A model generated the notes under the pieces. The model did no database searches. It had not been told where the DNA came from and saw only the letters and a program-made list of their open reading frames with translations. A program made the position numbers and the translations under genes. Positions 48,596 to 62,198 of a stretch of DNA of 62,198 nucleotides are shown piece after piece (positions within the stretch are counted from its first letter, which is position 1; each line of letters opens with the position of its first letter). The DNA lies in the NCBI GenBank assembly GCA_015183035.1, contig JACZZP010000027.1, positions 1 through 62,198 on the forward strand, read 5' to 3'. The DNA comes from Meloidogyne chitwoodi. Lineage: Eukaryota > Nematoda > Chromadorea > Rhabditida > Meloidogynidae.

Positions 48596-51500
48596 CAAAA
48601 ATTGAGAACGTTAATATATTAAAAATTTGTGTAATAAAATAAATAAAAGTTATTAGTAAAAGTATTTACAATTATTAATTTTGAGAATTATATAAAAATT
48701 GAGAACGTTAATATATTAAAAATTTGTGTAATAAAATAAATAAGTTATTAGTAAAAGTATTTACAATTATTAATTTTGAGAATTATATAAAAATTGAGAA
48801 CGTTAATATATTAAAAATTTGTGTAATAAAATAAATAAAAGTTATTAGTAAAAGTATTTACAATTATTAATTTTGAGAATTATATAAAAATTGAGAACGT
48901 TAATATATTAAAAATTTGTGTAATAAAATAAATAAAAGTTATTAGTAAAAGTATTTACAATTATTAATTTTGAAAAAAAATTGAGAAAGTTAATATATTA
49001 AAAATTTGTGTAATAAAATAAATAAAAGTTATTAGTAAAAGTATTTACAATTATTAATTTTGAAAAAAAATTGAGAAAGTTAATATATTAAAAATTTGTG
49101 TAATAAAATAAATAAAAGTTATTAGTAAAAGTATTTACAATTATTAATTTTGAGAAAAAATTGAGAACGTTAATATATTAAAAATTTGTGTAATAAAATA
49201 AATAAAAGTTATTAGTAAAAGTATTTACAATTATTAATTTTGAAAAAAAATTGAGAAAGTTAATATATTAAAAATTTGTGTAATAAAATAAATAAAAGTT
49301 ATTAGTAAAGGTATTTACAATTATTAATTTTGAGAAAAAATTGAGAAAGTTAATATATTAAAAATTTGTGTAATAAAATAAATAAAAGTTATTAGTAAAA
49401 GTATTTACAATTATTAATTTTGAGAAAAAATTGAGAAAGTTAATATATTAAAAATTTGTGTAATAAAATAAATAAAAGTTATTAGTAAAAGTATTTACAA
49501 TTATTAATTTTTAGAAAAAATTGAAAGTTAATATATTAAAAATTTGTGTAATAAAATAAATAAAAGTTATTAGTAAAAGTATTTACAATTATTAATTTTG
49601 AGAAAAAATTGAGAAAGTTAATATATTAAAAATTTGTGTAATAAAATAAATAAAAGTTATTAGTAAAGGTATTTACAATTATTAATTTTGAGAATTATAT
49701 AAAAATTGAGAACGTTAATATATTAAAAATTTGTGTAATAAAATAAATAAAAGTTATTAGTAAAAGTATTTACAATTATTAATTTTGAGAAAAAATTGAG
49801 AACGTTAATATATTAAAAATTTGTGTAATAAAATAAATAAAAGTTATTAGTAAAAGTATTTACAATTATTAATTTTGAGAAAAAATTGAGAAAGTTAATA
49901 TATTAAAAATTTGTGTAATAAAATAAATAAAAGTTATTAGTAAAAGTATTTACAATTATTAATTTTTAGAAAAAATTGAAAGTTAATATATTAAAAATTT
50001 GTGTAATAAAATAAATAAAAGTTATTAGTAAAAGTATTTACAATTATTAATTTTTAGAAAAAATTGAAAGTTAATATATTAAAAATTTGTGTAATAAAAT
50101 AAATAAAAGTTATTAGTAAAAGTATTTACAATTATTAATTTTGAGAAAAAATTGAGAAAGTTAATATATTAAAAATTTGTGTAATAAAATAAATAAAAGT
50201 TATTAGTAAAAGTATTTACAATTATTAATTTTGAGAAAAAATTGAGAAAGTTAATATATTAAAAATTTGTGTAATAAAATAAATAAAAGTTATTAGTAAA
50301 AGTATTTACAATTATTAATTTTTAGAAAAAATTGAAAGTTAATATATTAAAAATTTGTGTAATAAAATAAATAAAAGTTATTAGTAAAAGTATTTACAAT
50401 TATTAATTTTGAGAAAAAATTGAGAAAGTTAATATATTAAAAATTTGTGTAATAAAATAAATAAAAGTTATTAGTAAAAGTATTTACAATTATTAATTTT
50501 TAGAAAAAATTGAAAGTTAATATATTAAAAATTTGTGTAATAAAATAAATAAAAGTTATTAGTAAAAGTATTTACAATTATTAATTTTGAGAAAAAATTG
50601 AGAACGTTAATATATTAAAAATTTGTGTAATAAAATAAATAAAAGTTATTAGTAAAAGTATTTACAATTATTAATTTTGAGAAAAAATTGAGAAAGTTAA
50701 TATATTAAAAATTTGTGTAATAAAATAAATAAAAGTTATTAGTAAAAGTATTTACAATTATTAATTTTGAGAAAAAATTGAGAAAGTTAATATATTAAAA
50801 ATTTGTGTAATAAAATAAATAAAAGTTATTAGTAAAAGTATTTACAATTATTAATTTTGAAAAAAAATTGAGAAAGTTAATATATTAAAAATTTGTGTAA
50901 TAAAATAAATAAAAGTTATTAGTAAAAGTATTTACAATTATTAATTTTGAAAAAAAATTGAGAAAGTTAATATATTAAAAATTTGTGTAATAAAATAAAT
51001 AAAAGTTATTAGTAAAAGTATTTACAATTATTAATTTTGAAAAAAAATTGAGAAAGTTAATATATTAAAAATTTGTGTAATAAAATAAATAAAAGTTATT
51101 AGTAAAGGTATTTACAATTATTAATTTTGAGAAAAAATTGAGAAAGTTAATATATTAAAAATTTGTGTAATAAAATAAATAAAAGTTATTAGTAAAAGTA
51201 TTTACAATTATTAATTTTGAGAAAAAATTGAGAAAGTTAATATATTAAAAATTTGTGTAATAAAATAAATAAAAGTTATTAGTAAAAGTATTTACAATTA
51301 TTAATTTTTAGAAAAAATTGAAAGTTAATATATTAAAAATTTGTGTAATAAAATAAATAAAAGTTATTAGTAAAAGTATTTACAATTATTAATTTTGAGA
51401 AAAAATTGAGAAAGTTAATATATTAAAAATTTGTGTAATAAAATAAATAAAAGTTATTAGTAAAGGTATTTACAATTATTAATTTTGAGAATTATATAAA

Positions 51501-54500
51501 AATTGAGAACGTTAATATATTAAAAATTTGTGTAATAAAATAAATAAAAGTTATTAGTAAAAGTATTTACAATTATTAATTTTGAGAAAAAATTGAGAAC
51601 GTTAATATATTAAAAATTTGTGTAATAAAATAAATAAAAGTTATTAGTAAAAGTATTTACAATTATTAATTTTGAGAAAAAATTGAGAAAGTTAATATAT
51701 TAAAAATTTGTGTAATAAAATAAATAAAAGTTATTAGTAAAAGTATTTACAATTATTAATTTTTAGAAAAAATTGAAAGTTAATATATTAAAAATTTGTG
51801 TAATAAAATAAATAAAAGTTATTAGTAAAAGTATTTACAATTATTAATTTTTAGAAAAAATTGAAAGTTAATATATTAAAAATTTGTGTAATAAAATAAA
51901 TAAAAGTTATTAGTAAAAGTATTTACAATTATTAATTTTGAGAAAAAATTGAGAAAGTTAATATATTAAAAATTTGTGTAATAAAATAAATAAAAGTTAT
52001 TAGTAAAAGTATTTACAATTATTAATTTTGAGAAAAAATTGAGAAAGTTAATATATTAAAAATTTGTGTAATAAAATAAATAAAAGTTATTAGTAAAAGT
52101 ATTTACAATTATTAATTTTTAGAAAAAATTGAAAGTTAATATATTAAAAATTTGTGTAATAAAATAAATAAAAGTTATTAGTAAAAGTATTTACAATTAT
52201 TAATTTTGAGAAAAAATTGAGAAAGTTAATATATTAAAAATTTGTGTAATAAAATAAATAAAAGTTATTAGTAAAAGTATTTACAATTATTAATTTTTAG
52301 AAAAAATTGAAAGTTAATATATTAAAAATTTGTGTAATAAAATAAATAAAAGTTATTAGTAAAAGTATTTACAATTATTAATTTTGAGAAAAAATTGAGA
52401 ACGTTAATATATTAAAAATTTGTGTAATAAAATAAATAAAAGTTATTAGTAAAAGTATTTACAATTATTAATTTTGAGAAAAAATTGAGAAAGTTAATAT
52501 ATTAAAAATTTGTGTAATAAAATAAATAAAAGTTATTAGTAAAAGTATTTACAATTATTAATTTTGAGAAAAAATTGAGAAAGTTAATATATTAAAAATT
52601 TGTGTAATAAAATAAATAAAAGTTATTAGTAAAAGTATTTACAATTATTAATTTTGAAAAAAAATTGAGAAAGTTAATATATTAAAAATTTGTGTAATAA
52701 AATAAATAAAAGTTATTAGTAAAAGTATTTACAATTATTAATTTTGAAAAAAAATTGAGAAAGTTAATATATTAAAAATTTGTGTAATAAAATAAATAAA
52801 AGTTATTAGTAAAAGTATTTACAATTATTAATTTTGAAAAAAAATTGAGAAAGTTAATATATTAAAAATTTGTGTAATAAAATAAATAAAAGTTATTAGT
52901 AAAAGTATTTACAATTATTAATTTTTAAAAAAAATTGAGAAAGTTAATATATTAAAAATTTGTGTAATAAAATAAATAAAAGTTATTAGTAAAAGTATTT
53001 ACAATTATTAATTTTGAAAAAAAATTGAGAAAGTTAATATATTAAAAATTTGTGTAATAAAATAAATAAAAGTTATTAGTAAAAGTATTTACAATTATTA
53101 ATTTTGAAAAAAAATTGAGAAAGTTAATATATTAAAAATTTGTGTAATAAAATAAATAAAAGTTATTAGTAAAAGTATTTACAATTATGAGAATTATATA
53201 AAAATTGAGAAAGTTAATAAATTAAAAATTTGTGTAATAAAATAAATAAAAGTTATTAGTAAAAGTATTTACAATTATTAATTTTGAAAAAAAATTGAGA
53301 AAGTTAATATATTAAAAATTTGTGTAATAAAATAAATAAAAGTTATTAGTAAAAGTATTTACAATTATGAGAATTATATAAAAATTGAGAAAGTTAATAA
53401 ATTAAAAATTTGTGTAATAAAATAAATAAAAGTTATTAGTAAAAGTATTTACAATTATTAATTTTGAAAAAAAATTGAGAAAGTTAATATATTAAAAATT
53501 TGTGTAATAAAATAAATAAAAGTTATTAGTAAAAGTATTTACAATTATTAATTTTGAAAAAAAATTGAGAAAGTTAATATATTAAAAATTTGTGTAATAA
53601 AATAAATAAAAGTTATTAGTAAAAGTATTTACAATTATTAATTTTGAAAAAAAATTGAGAAAGTTAATAACTTAAAAATTTGTGTAATAAAATAAATAAA
53701 AGTTATTAGTAAAAGTATTTACAATTATTAATTTTGAAAAAAAATTGAGAAAGTTAATATATTAAAAATTTGTGTAATAAAATAAATAAAAGTTATTAGT
53801 AAAAGTATTTACAATTATGAGAATTATATAAAAATTGAGAAAGTTAATAAATTAAAAATTTGTGTAATAAAATAAATAAAAGTTATTAGTAAAAGTATTT
53901 ACAATTATTAATTTTGAAAAAAAATTGAGAAAGTTAATATATTAAAAATTTGTGTAATAAAATAAATAAAAGTTATTAGTAAAAGTATTTACAATTATTA
54001 ATTTTGAAAAAAAATTGAGAAAGTTAATATATTAAAAATTTGTGTAATAAAATAAATAAAAGTTATTAGTAAAAGTATTTACAATTATTAATTTTGAAAA
54101 AAAATTGAGAAAGTTAATAACTTAAAAATTTGTGTAATAAAATAAATAAAAGTTATTAGTAAAAGTATTTACAATTATTAATTTTGAAAAAAAATTGAGA
54201 AAGTTAATATATTAAAAATTTGTGTAATAAAATAAATAAAAGTTATTAGTAAAAGTATTTACAATTATTAATTTTGAGAATTATATAAAAATTGAGAAAG
54301 TTAATAAATTAAAAATTTGTGTAATAAAATAAATAAAAGTTATTAGTAAAAGTATTTACAATTATTAATTTTGAAAAAAAATTGAGAAAGTTAATATATT
54401 AAAAATTTGTGTAATAAAATAAATAAAAGTTATTAGTAAAAGTATTTACAATTATTAATTTTGAAAAAAAATTGAGAAAGTTAATATATTAAAAATTTGT

Positions 54501-57500
54501 GTAATAAAATAAATAAAAGTTATTAGTAAAAGTATTTACAATTATTAATTTTGAAAAAAAATTGAGAAAGTTAATATATTAAAAATTTGTGTAATAAAAT
54601 AAATAAAAGTTATTAGTAAAAGTATTTACAATTATTAATTTTGAAAAAAAATTGAGAAAGTTAATAAATTAAAAATTTGTGTAATAAAATAAATAAAAGT
54701 TATTAGTAAAAGTATTTACAATTATTAATTTTGAAAAAAAATTGAGAAAGTTAATATATTAAAAATTTGTGTAATAAAATAAATAAAAGTTATTAGTAAA
54801 AGTATTTACAATTATTAATTTTGAAAAAAAATTGAGAAAGTTAATATATTAAAAATTTGTGTAATAAAATAAATAAAAGTTATTAGTAAAAGTATTTACA
54901 ATTATTAATTTTGAAAAAAAATTGAGAAAGTTAATATATTAAAAATTTGTGTAATAAAATAAATAAAAGTTATTAGTAAAAGTATTTACAATTATTAATT
55001 TTTAAAAAAAATTGAGAAAGTTAATATATTAAAAATTTGTGTAATAAAATAAATAAAAGTTATTAGTAAAAGTATTTACAATTATTAATTTTGAAAAAAA
55101 ATTGAGAAAGTTAATATATTAAAAATTTGTGTAATAAAATAAATAAAAGTTATTAGTAAAAGTATTTACAATTATTAATTTTGAAAAAAAATTGAGAAAG
55201 TTAATATATTAAAAATTTGTGTAATAAAATAAATAAAAGTTATTAGTAAAAGTATTTACAATTATGAGAATTATATAAAAATTGAGAAAGTTAATAAATT
55301 AAAAATTTGTGTAATAAAATAAATAAAAGTTATTAGTAAAAGTATTTACAATTATTAATTTTGAAAAAAAATTGAGAAAGTTAATATATTAAAAATTTGT
55401 GTAATAAAATAAATAAAAGTTATTAGTAAAAGTATTTACAATTATGAGAATTATATAAAAATTGAGAAAGTTAATAAATTAAAAATTTGTGTAATAAAAT
55501 AAATAAAAGTTATTAGTAAAAGTATTTACAATTATTAATTTTGAAAAAAAATTGAGAAAGTTAATATATTAAAAATTTGTGTAATAAAATAAATAAAAGT
55601 TATTAGTAAAAGTATTTACAATTATTAATTTTGAAAAAAAATTGAGAAAGTTAATATATTAAAAATTTGTGTAATAAAATAAATAAAAGTTATTAGTAAA
55701 AGTATTTACAATTATTAATTTTGAAAAAAAATTGAGAAAGTTAATAACTTAAAAATTTGTGTAATAAAATAAATAAAAGTTATTAGTAAAAGTATTTACA
55801 ATTATTAATTTTGAAAAAAAATTGAGAAAGTTAATATATTAAAAATTTGTGTAATAAAATAAATAAAAGTTATTAGTAAAAGTATTTACAATTATTAATT
55901 TTGAGAATTATATAAAAATTGAGAAAGTTAATAAATTAAAAATTTGTGTAATAAAATTAATAAAAGTTATTATTAAAAGTATTTACAATTATTAATTTTG
56001 AAAAAAAATTGAGAAAGTTAATATATTAAAAATTTGTGTAATAAAATAAATAAAAGTTATTAGTAAAAGTATTTACAATTATTAATTTTGAAAAAAAAAT
56101 GAGAAAGTTAATATATTAAAAATTTGTGTAATAAAATAAATAAAAGTTATTAGTAAAAGTATTTACAATTATTAATTTTGAAAAAAAATTGAGAAAGTTA
56201 ATATATTAAAAATTTGTGTAATAAAATAAATAAAAGTTATTAGTAAAAGTATTTACAATTATTAATTTTGAAAAAAAATTGAGAAAGTTAATATATTAAA
56301 AATTTGTGTAATAAAATAAATAAAAGTTATTAGTAAAAGTATTTACAATTATTAATTTTGAAAAAAAATTGAGAAAGTTAATAAATTAAAAATTTGTGTA
56401 ATAAAATTAATAAAAGTTATTAGTAAAAGTATTTACAATTATTAATTTTGAAAAAAAATTGAGAAAGTTAATATATTAAAAATTTGTGTAATAAAATAAA
56501 TAAAAGTTATTAGTAAAAGTATTTACAATTATTAATTTTGAAAAAAAATTGAGAAAGTTAATATATTAAAAATTTGTGTAATAAAATAAATAAAAGTTAT
56601 TAGTAAAAGTATTTACAATTATGAGAATTATATAAAAATTGAGAAAGTTAATAAATTAAAAATTTGTGTAATAAAATAAATAAAAGTTATTAGTAAAAGT
56701 ATTTACAATTATTAATTTTGAAAAAAAATTGAGAAAGTTAATATATTAAAAATTTGTGTAATAAAATAAATAAAAGTTATTAGTAAAAGTATTTACAATT
56801 ATGAGAATTATATAAAAATTGAGAAAGTTAATAAATTAAAAATTTGTGTAATAAAATAAATAAAAATTATTAGTAAAAGTATTTACAATTATTAATTTTG
56901 AAAAAAAATTGAGAAAGTTAATATATTAAAAATTTGTGTAATAAAATAAATAAAAGTTATTAGTAAAAGTATTTACAATTATTAATTTTGAAAAAAAATT
57001 GAAAAAGTTAATAACTTAAAAATTTGTGTAATAAAATAAATAAAAGTTATTAGTAAAAGTATTTACAATTATTAATTTTGAAAAAAAATTGAGAAAGTTA
57101 ATATATTAAAAATTTGTGTAATAAAATAAATAAAAGTTATTAGTAAAAGTATTTACAATTATTAATTTTGAGAATTATATAAAAATTGAGAAAGTTAATA
57201 AATTAAAAATTTGTGTAATAAAATTAATAAAAGTTATTATTAAAAGTATTTACAATTATTAATTTTGAAAAAAAATTGAGAAAGTTAATATATTAAAAAT
57301 TTGTGTAATAAAATAAATAAAAGTTATTAGTAAAAGTATTTACAATTATTAATTTTGAAAAAAAAATGAGAAAGTTAATATATTAAAAATTTGTGTAATA
57401 AAATAAATAAAAGTTATTAGTAAAAGTATTTACAATTATTAATTTTGAAAAAAAATTGAGAAAGTTAATATATTAAAAATTTGTGTAATAAAATAAATAA

Positions 57501-60500
57501 AAGTTATTAGTAAAAGTATTTACAATTATTAATTTTGAAAAAAAATTGAGAAAGTTAATATATTAAAAATTTGTGTAATAAAATAAATAAAAGTTATTAG
57601 TAAAAGTATTTACAATTATTAATTTTGAAAAAAAATTGAGAAAGTTAATATATTAAAAATTTGTGTAATAAAATAAATAAAAGTTATTAGTAAAAGTATT
57701 TACAATTATTAATTTTGAAAAAAAATTGAGAAAGTTAATAACTTAAAAATTTGTGTAATAAAATAAATAAAAGTTATTAGTAAAAGTATTTACAATTATT
57801 AATTTTGAAAAAAAATTGAGAAAGTTAATATATTAAAAATTTGTGTAATAAAATAAATAAAAGTTATTAGTAAAAGTATTTACAATTATTAATTTTGAGA
57901 ATTATATAAAAATTGAGAAAGTTAATAAATTAAAAATTTGTGTAATAAAATTAATAAAAGTTATTAGTAAAAGTATTTACAATTATTAATTTTGAAAAAA
58001 AATTGAGAAAGTTAATATATTAAAAATTTGTGTAATAAAATAAATAAAAGTTATTAGTAAAAGTATTTACAATTATTAATTTTGAAAAAAAATTGAGAAA
58101 GTTAATATATTAAAAATTTGTGTAATAAAATAAATAAAAGTTATTAGTAAAAGTATTTACAATTATTAATTTTGAAAAAAAATTGAGAAAGTTAATAAAT
58201 TAAAAATTTGTGTAATAAAATAAATAAAAGTTATTAGTAAAAGTATTTACAATTATTAATTTTGAAAAAAAATTGAGAAAGTTAATATATTAAAAATTTG
58301 TGTAATAAAATAAATAAAAGTTATTAGTAAAAGTATTTACAATTATTAATTTTGAAAAAAAATTGAGAAAGTTAATATATTAAAAATTTGTATAATAAAA
58401 TAAATAAAAGTTATTAGTAAAAGTATTTACAATTATGAGAATTATATAAAAATTGAGAAAGTTAATAAATTAAAAATTTGTGTAATAAAATAAATAAAAG
58501 TTATTAGTAAAAGTATTTACAATTATTAATTTTGAAAAAAAATTGAGAAAGTTAATATATTAAAAATTTGTGTAATAAAATAAATAAAAGTTATTAGTAA
58601 AAGTATTTACAATTATGAGAATTATATAAAAATTGAGAAAGTTAATAAATTAAAAATTTGTGTAATAAAATAAATAAAAATTATTAGTAAAAGTATTTAC
58701 AATTATTAATTTTGAAAAAAAATTGAGAAAGTTAATATATTAAAAATTTGTGTAATAAAATAAATAAAAGTTATTAGTAAAAGTATTTACAATTATTAAT
58801 TTTGAAAAAAAATTGAGAAAGTTAATATATTAAAAATTTGTGTAATAAAATTAATAAAAGTTATTATTAAAAGTATTTACAATTATTAATTTTGAAAAAA
58901 AATTGAGAAAGTTAATATATTAAAAATTTGTGTAATAAAATAAATAAAAGTTATTAGTAAAAGTATTTACAATTATTAATTTTGAAAAAAAAATGAGAAA
59001 GTTAATATATTAAAAATTTGTGTAATAAAATAAATAAAAGTTATTAGTAAAAGTATTTACAATTATTAATTTTGAAAAAAAATTGAGAAAGTTAATATAT
59101 TAAAAATTTGTGTAATAAAATAAATAAAAGTTATTAGTAAAAGTATTTACAATTATTAATTTTGAAAAAAAAATGAGAAAGTTAATATATTAAAAATTTG
59201 TGTAATAAAATAAATAAAAGTTATTAGTAAAAGTATTTACAATTATTAATTTTGAAAAAAAATTGAGAAAGTTAATATATTAAAAATTTGTGTAATAAAA
59301 TAAATAAAAGTTATTAGTAAAAGTATTTACAATTATTAATTTTGAAAAAAAATTGAGAAAGTTAATAAATTAAAAATTTGTGTAATAAAATAAATAAAAG
59401 TTATTAGTAAAAGTATTTACAATTATTAATTTTGAAAAAAAATTGAGAAAGTTAATATATTAAAAATTTGTGTAATAAAATAAATAAAAGTTATTAGTAA
59501 AAGTATTTACAATTATTAATTTTGAAAAAAAATTGAGAAAGTTAATATATTAAAAATTTGTGTAATAAAATAAATAAAAGTTATTAGTAAAAGTATTTAC
59601 AATTATGAGAATTATATAAAAATTGAGAAAGTTAATAAATTAAAAATTTGTGTAATAAAATAAATAAAAGTTATTAGTAAAAGTATTTACAATTATTAAT
59701 TTTGAAAAAAAATTGAGAAAGTTAATATATTAAAAATTTGTGTAATAAAATAAATAAAAGTTATTAGTAAAAGTATTTACAATTATGAGAATTATATAAA
59801 AATTGAGAAAGTTAATAAATTAAAAATTTGTGTAATAAAATAAATAAAAATTATTAGTAAAAGTATTTACAATTATTAATTTTGAAAAAAAATTGAGAAA
59901 GTTAATATATTAAAAATTTGTGTAATAAAATAAATAAAAGTTATTAGTAAAAGTATTTACAATTATTAATTTTGAAAAAAAATTGAGAAAGTTAATATAT
60001 TAAAAATTTGTGTAATAAAATTAATAAAAGTTATTATTAAAAGTATTTACAATTATTAATTTTGAAAAAAAATTGAGAAAGTTAATATATTAAAAATTTG
60101 TGTAATAAAATAAATAAAAGTTATTAGTAAAAGTATTTACAATTATTAATTTTGAAAAAAAAATGAGAAAGTTAATATATTAAAAATTTGTGTAATAAAA
60201 TAAATAAAAGTTATTAGTAAAAGTATTTACAATTATTAATTTTGAAAAAAAATTGAGAAAGTTAATATATTAAAAATTTGTGTAATAAAATTAATAAAAG
60301 TTATTAGTAAAAGTATTTACAATTATTAATTTTGAAAAAAAATTGAGAAAGTTAATATATTAAAAATTTGTGTAATAAAATAAATAAAAGTTATTAGTAA
60401 AAGTATTTACAATTATTAATTTTGAAAAAAAATTGAGAAAGTTAATATATTAAAAATTTGTGTAATAAAATTAATAAAAGTTATTATTAAAAGTATTTAC

Positions 60501-62198
60501 AATTATTAATTTTGAAAAAAAATTGAGAAAGTTAATATATTAAAAATTTGTGTAATAAAATAAATAAAAGTTATTAGTAAAAGTATTTACAATTATTAAT
60601 TTTGAAAAAAAAATGAGAAAGTTAATATATTAAAAATTTGTGTAATAAAATAAATAAAAGTTATTAGTAAAAGTATTTACAATTATGAGAATTATATAAA
60701 AATTGAGAAAGTTAATAAATTAAAAATTTGTGTAATAAAATAAATAAAAGTTATTAGTAAAAGTATTTACAATTATTAATTTTGAAAAAAAATTGAGAAG
60801 TTAATATATTAAAAATTTGTGTAATAAAATAAATAAAAGTTATTAGTAAAAGTATTTACAATTATTAATTTTGAAAAAAAATTGAGAAAGTTAATATATT
60901 AAAAATTTGTGTAATAAAATAAATAAAAGTTATTAGTAAAAGTATTTACAATTATTAATTTTGAGAATTATATAAAAATTGAGAAAGTTAATAAATTAAA
61001 AATTTGTGTAATAAAATTAATAAAAGTTATTATTAAAAGTATTTACAATTATTAATTTTGAAAAAAAATTGAGAAAGTTAATATATTAAAAATTTGTGTA
61101 ATAAAATAAATAAAAGTTATTAGTAAAAGTATTTACAATTATTAATTTTGAAAAAAAATTGAGAAAGTTAATATATTAAAAATTTGTGTAATAAAATAAA
61201 TAAAAGTTATTAGTAAAAGTATTTACAATTATTAATTTTGAGAATTATATAAAAATTGAGAAAGTTAATAAATTAAAAATTTGTGTAATAAAATTAATAA
61301 AAGTTATTAGTAAAAGTATTTACAATTATTAATTTTGAAAAAAAATTGAGAAAGTTAATATATTAAAAATTTGTGTAATAAAATAAATAAAAGTTATTAG
61401 TAAAAGTATTTACAATTATTAATTTTGAAAAAAAATTGAGAAAGTTAATATATTAAAAATTTGTGTAATAAAATAAATAAAAGTTATTAGTAAAAGTATT
61501 TACAATTATTAATTTTGAAAAAAAATTGAGAAAGTTAATATATTAAAAATTTGTGTAATAAAATAAATAAAAGTTATTAGTAAAAGTATTTACAATTATT
61601 AATTTTGAAAAAAAATTGAGAAAGTTAATATATTAAAAATTTGTGTAATAAAATAAATAAAAGTTATTAGTAAAAGTATTTACAATTATTAATTTTGAAA
61701 AAAAATTGAGAAAGTTAATATATTAAAAATTTGTGTAATAAAATAAATAAAAGTTATTAGTAAAAGTATTTACAATTATTAATTTTGAAAAAAAATTGAG
61801 AAAGTTAATATATTAAAAATTTGTGTAATAAAATAAATAAAAAGTTATTAGTAAAAGTATTTACAATTATTAATTTTGAAAAAAAATTGAGAAAGTTAAT
61901 ATATTAAAAATTTGTGTAATAAAATAAATAAAAGTTATTAGTAAAAGTATTTACAATTATTAATTTTGAAAAAAAATGAGAAAGTTAATATATTAAAAAT
62001 TTGTGTAATAAAATAAATAAAAGTTATTAGTAAAAGTATTTACAATTATTAATTTTGAAAAAAAATTGAGAAAGTTAATATATTAAAAATTTGTGTAATA
62101 AAATTAATAAAAGTTATTAGTAAAAGTATTTACAATTATTAATTTTGAAAAAAAATTGAGAAAGTTAATATATTAAAAATTTGTGTAATAAAATAAAT
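48596..62198. repeat. 90-bp satellite array, about 150 copies, with higher-order structure
   Basis: Basic unit 90 bp (TTAATATATTAAAAATTTG, TGTAATAAAATAAATAAAAG, TTATTAGTAAAAGTATTTAC, AATTATTAATTTTGAAAAAA, AATTGAGAAAG). Variants: GAGAATTATATAAAAATTGAG linkers (about 97-98 bp), ACAATTATGAGAATT, TTTAGAAAAAATTGAAAG (short), AACG for AAAG, AATAAATT or AATAACTT for AATATATT. The order of variants recurs over multi-unit blocks: linker-type units at about 49690 and 51487 start matching blocks of about 1.8 kb, and unit pairs at 53188/53368 recur at 55265/55445 (about 2.08 kb). It continues beyond the window and is unrelated to the left array. Confidence 0.97.

Overview
The window looks like part of a plant-parasitic nematode genome, most likely a root-knot nematode (Meloidogyne) or a close relative. 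The evidence is the extreme AT content, short introns ending in TTT(N)AG, nematode-like gene structures, a secreted CBM2-expansin gene of the kind known from plant-parasitic nematodes, and a sequence closely resembling a nematode SL1 spliced-leader RNA. Genes were read by eye as split exons. No gene is covered by one long open frame.

Layout. Positions 1-13776 are an almost perfect 78-bp satellite, and about 48596-62198 are a 90-bp satellite with higher-order structure. Between them lies a 35-kb island. In order it holds: a CBM2-expansin gene (+, 14405-16321); a CtBP-like corepressor (+, 17522-22286); degenerate, tandemly duplicated ubiquitin-specific protease pieces (about 23640-25793); an SLC35F5-like transporter (-, 26246-31065) with an intact-looking Merlin DNA transposon in an intron; a PKA inhibitor (PKI) gene (-, 31521-32235); a foldback element of about 1.4 kb carrying two convergent SL-RNA-like genes (34797-36233); a PPIH cyclophilin (+, 36510-38075); TAF10 (+, 38532-39771); a paraplegin/AFG3-like protein lacking the AAA and protease domains (-, 40008-41768); and a KDM8/JMJD5 gene (+, 42690-48341) whose fourth intron contains a complete CUE-Smr gene on the same strand (44688-46812).

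Functional mix. Most genes are housekeeping or regulatory: transcription (CtBP, TAF10, KDM8), splicing (PPIH), signalling (PKI) and membrane transport. The expansin is a parasitism-related gene. There is no operon-like functional grouping. Introns and gaps are densely occupied by small transposons: Merlin, hAT-like and Tc1/mariner-like MITEs, large foldbacks, tRNA T-arm micro-repeats and AATCAGAATT minisatellites.

The strongest leads are the paired SL-RNA-like genes in the foldback, the T-arm micro-repeat in four of the five introns of the paraplegin-like gene and in two introns of the neighbouring gene, the CtBP lacking all three catalytic residues, the AAA-less m-AAA-like protein, the same-strand nested gene, and the Merlin element with a perfect 8-bp target duplication.
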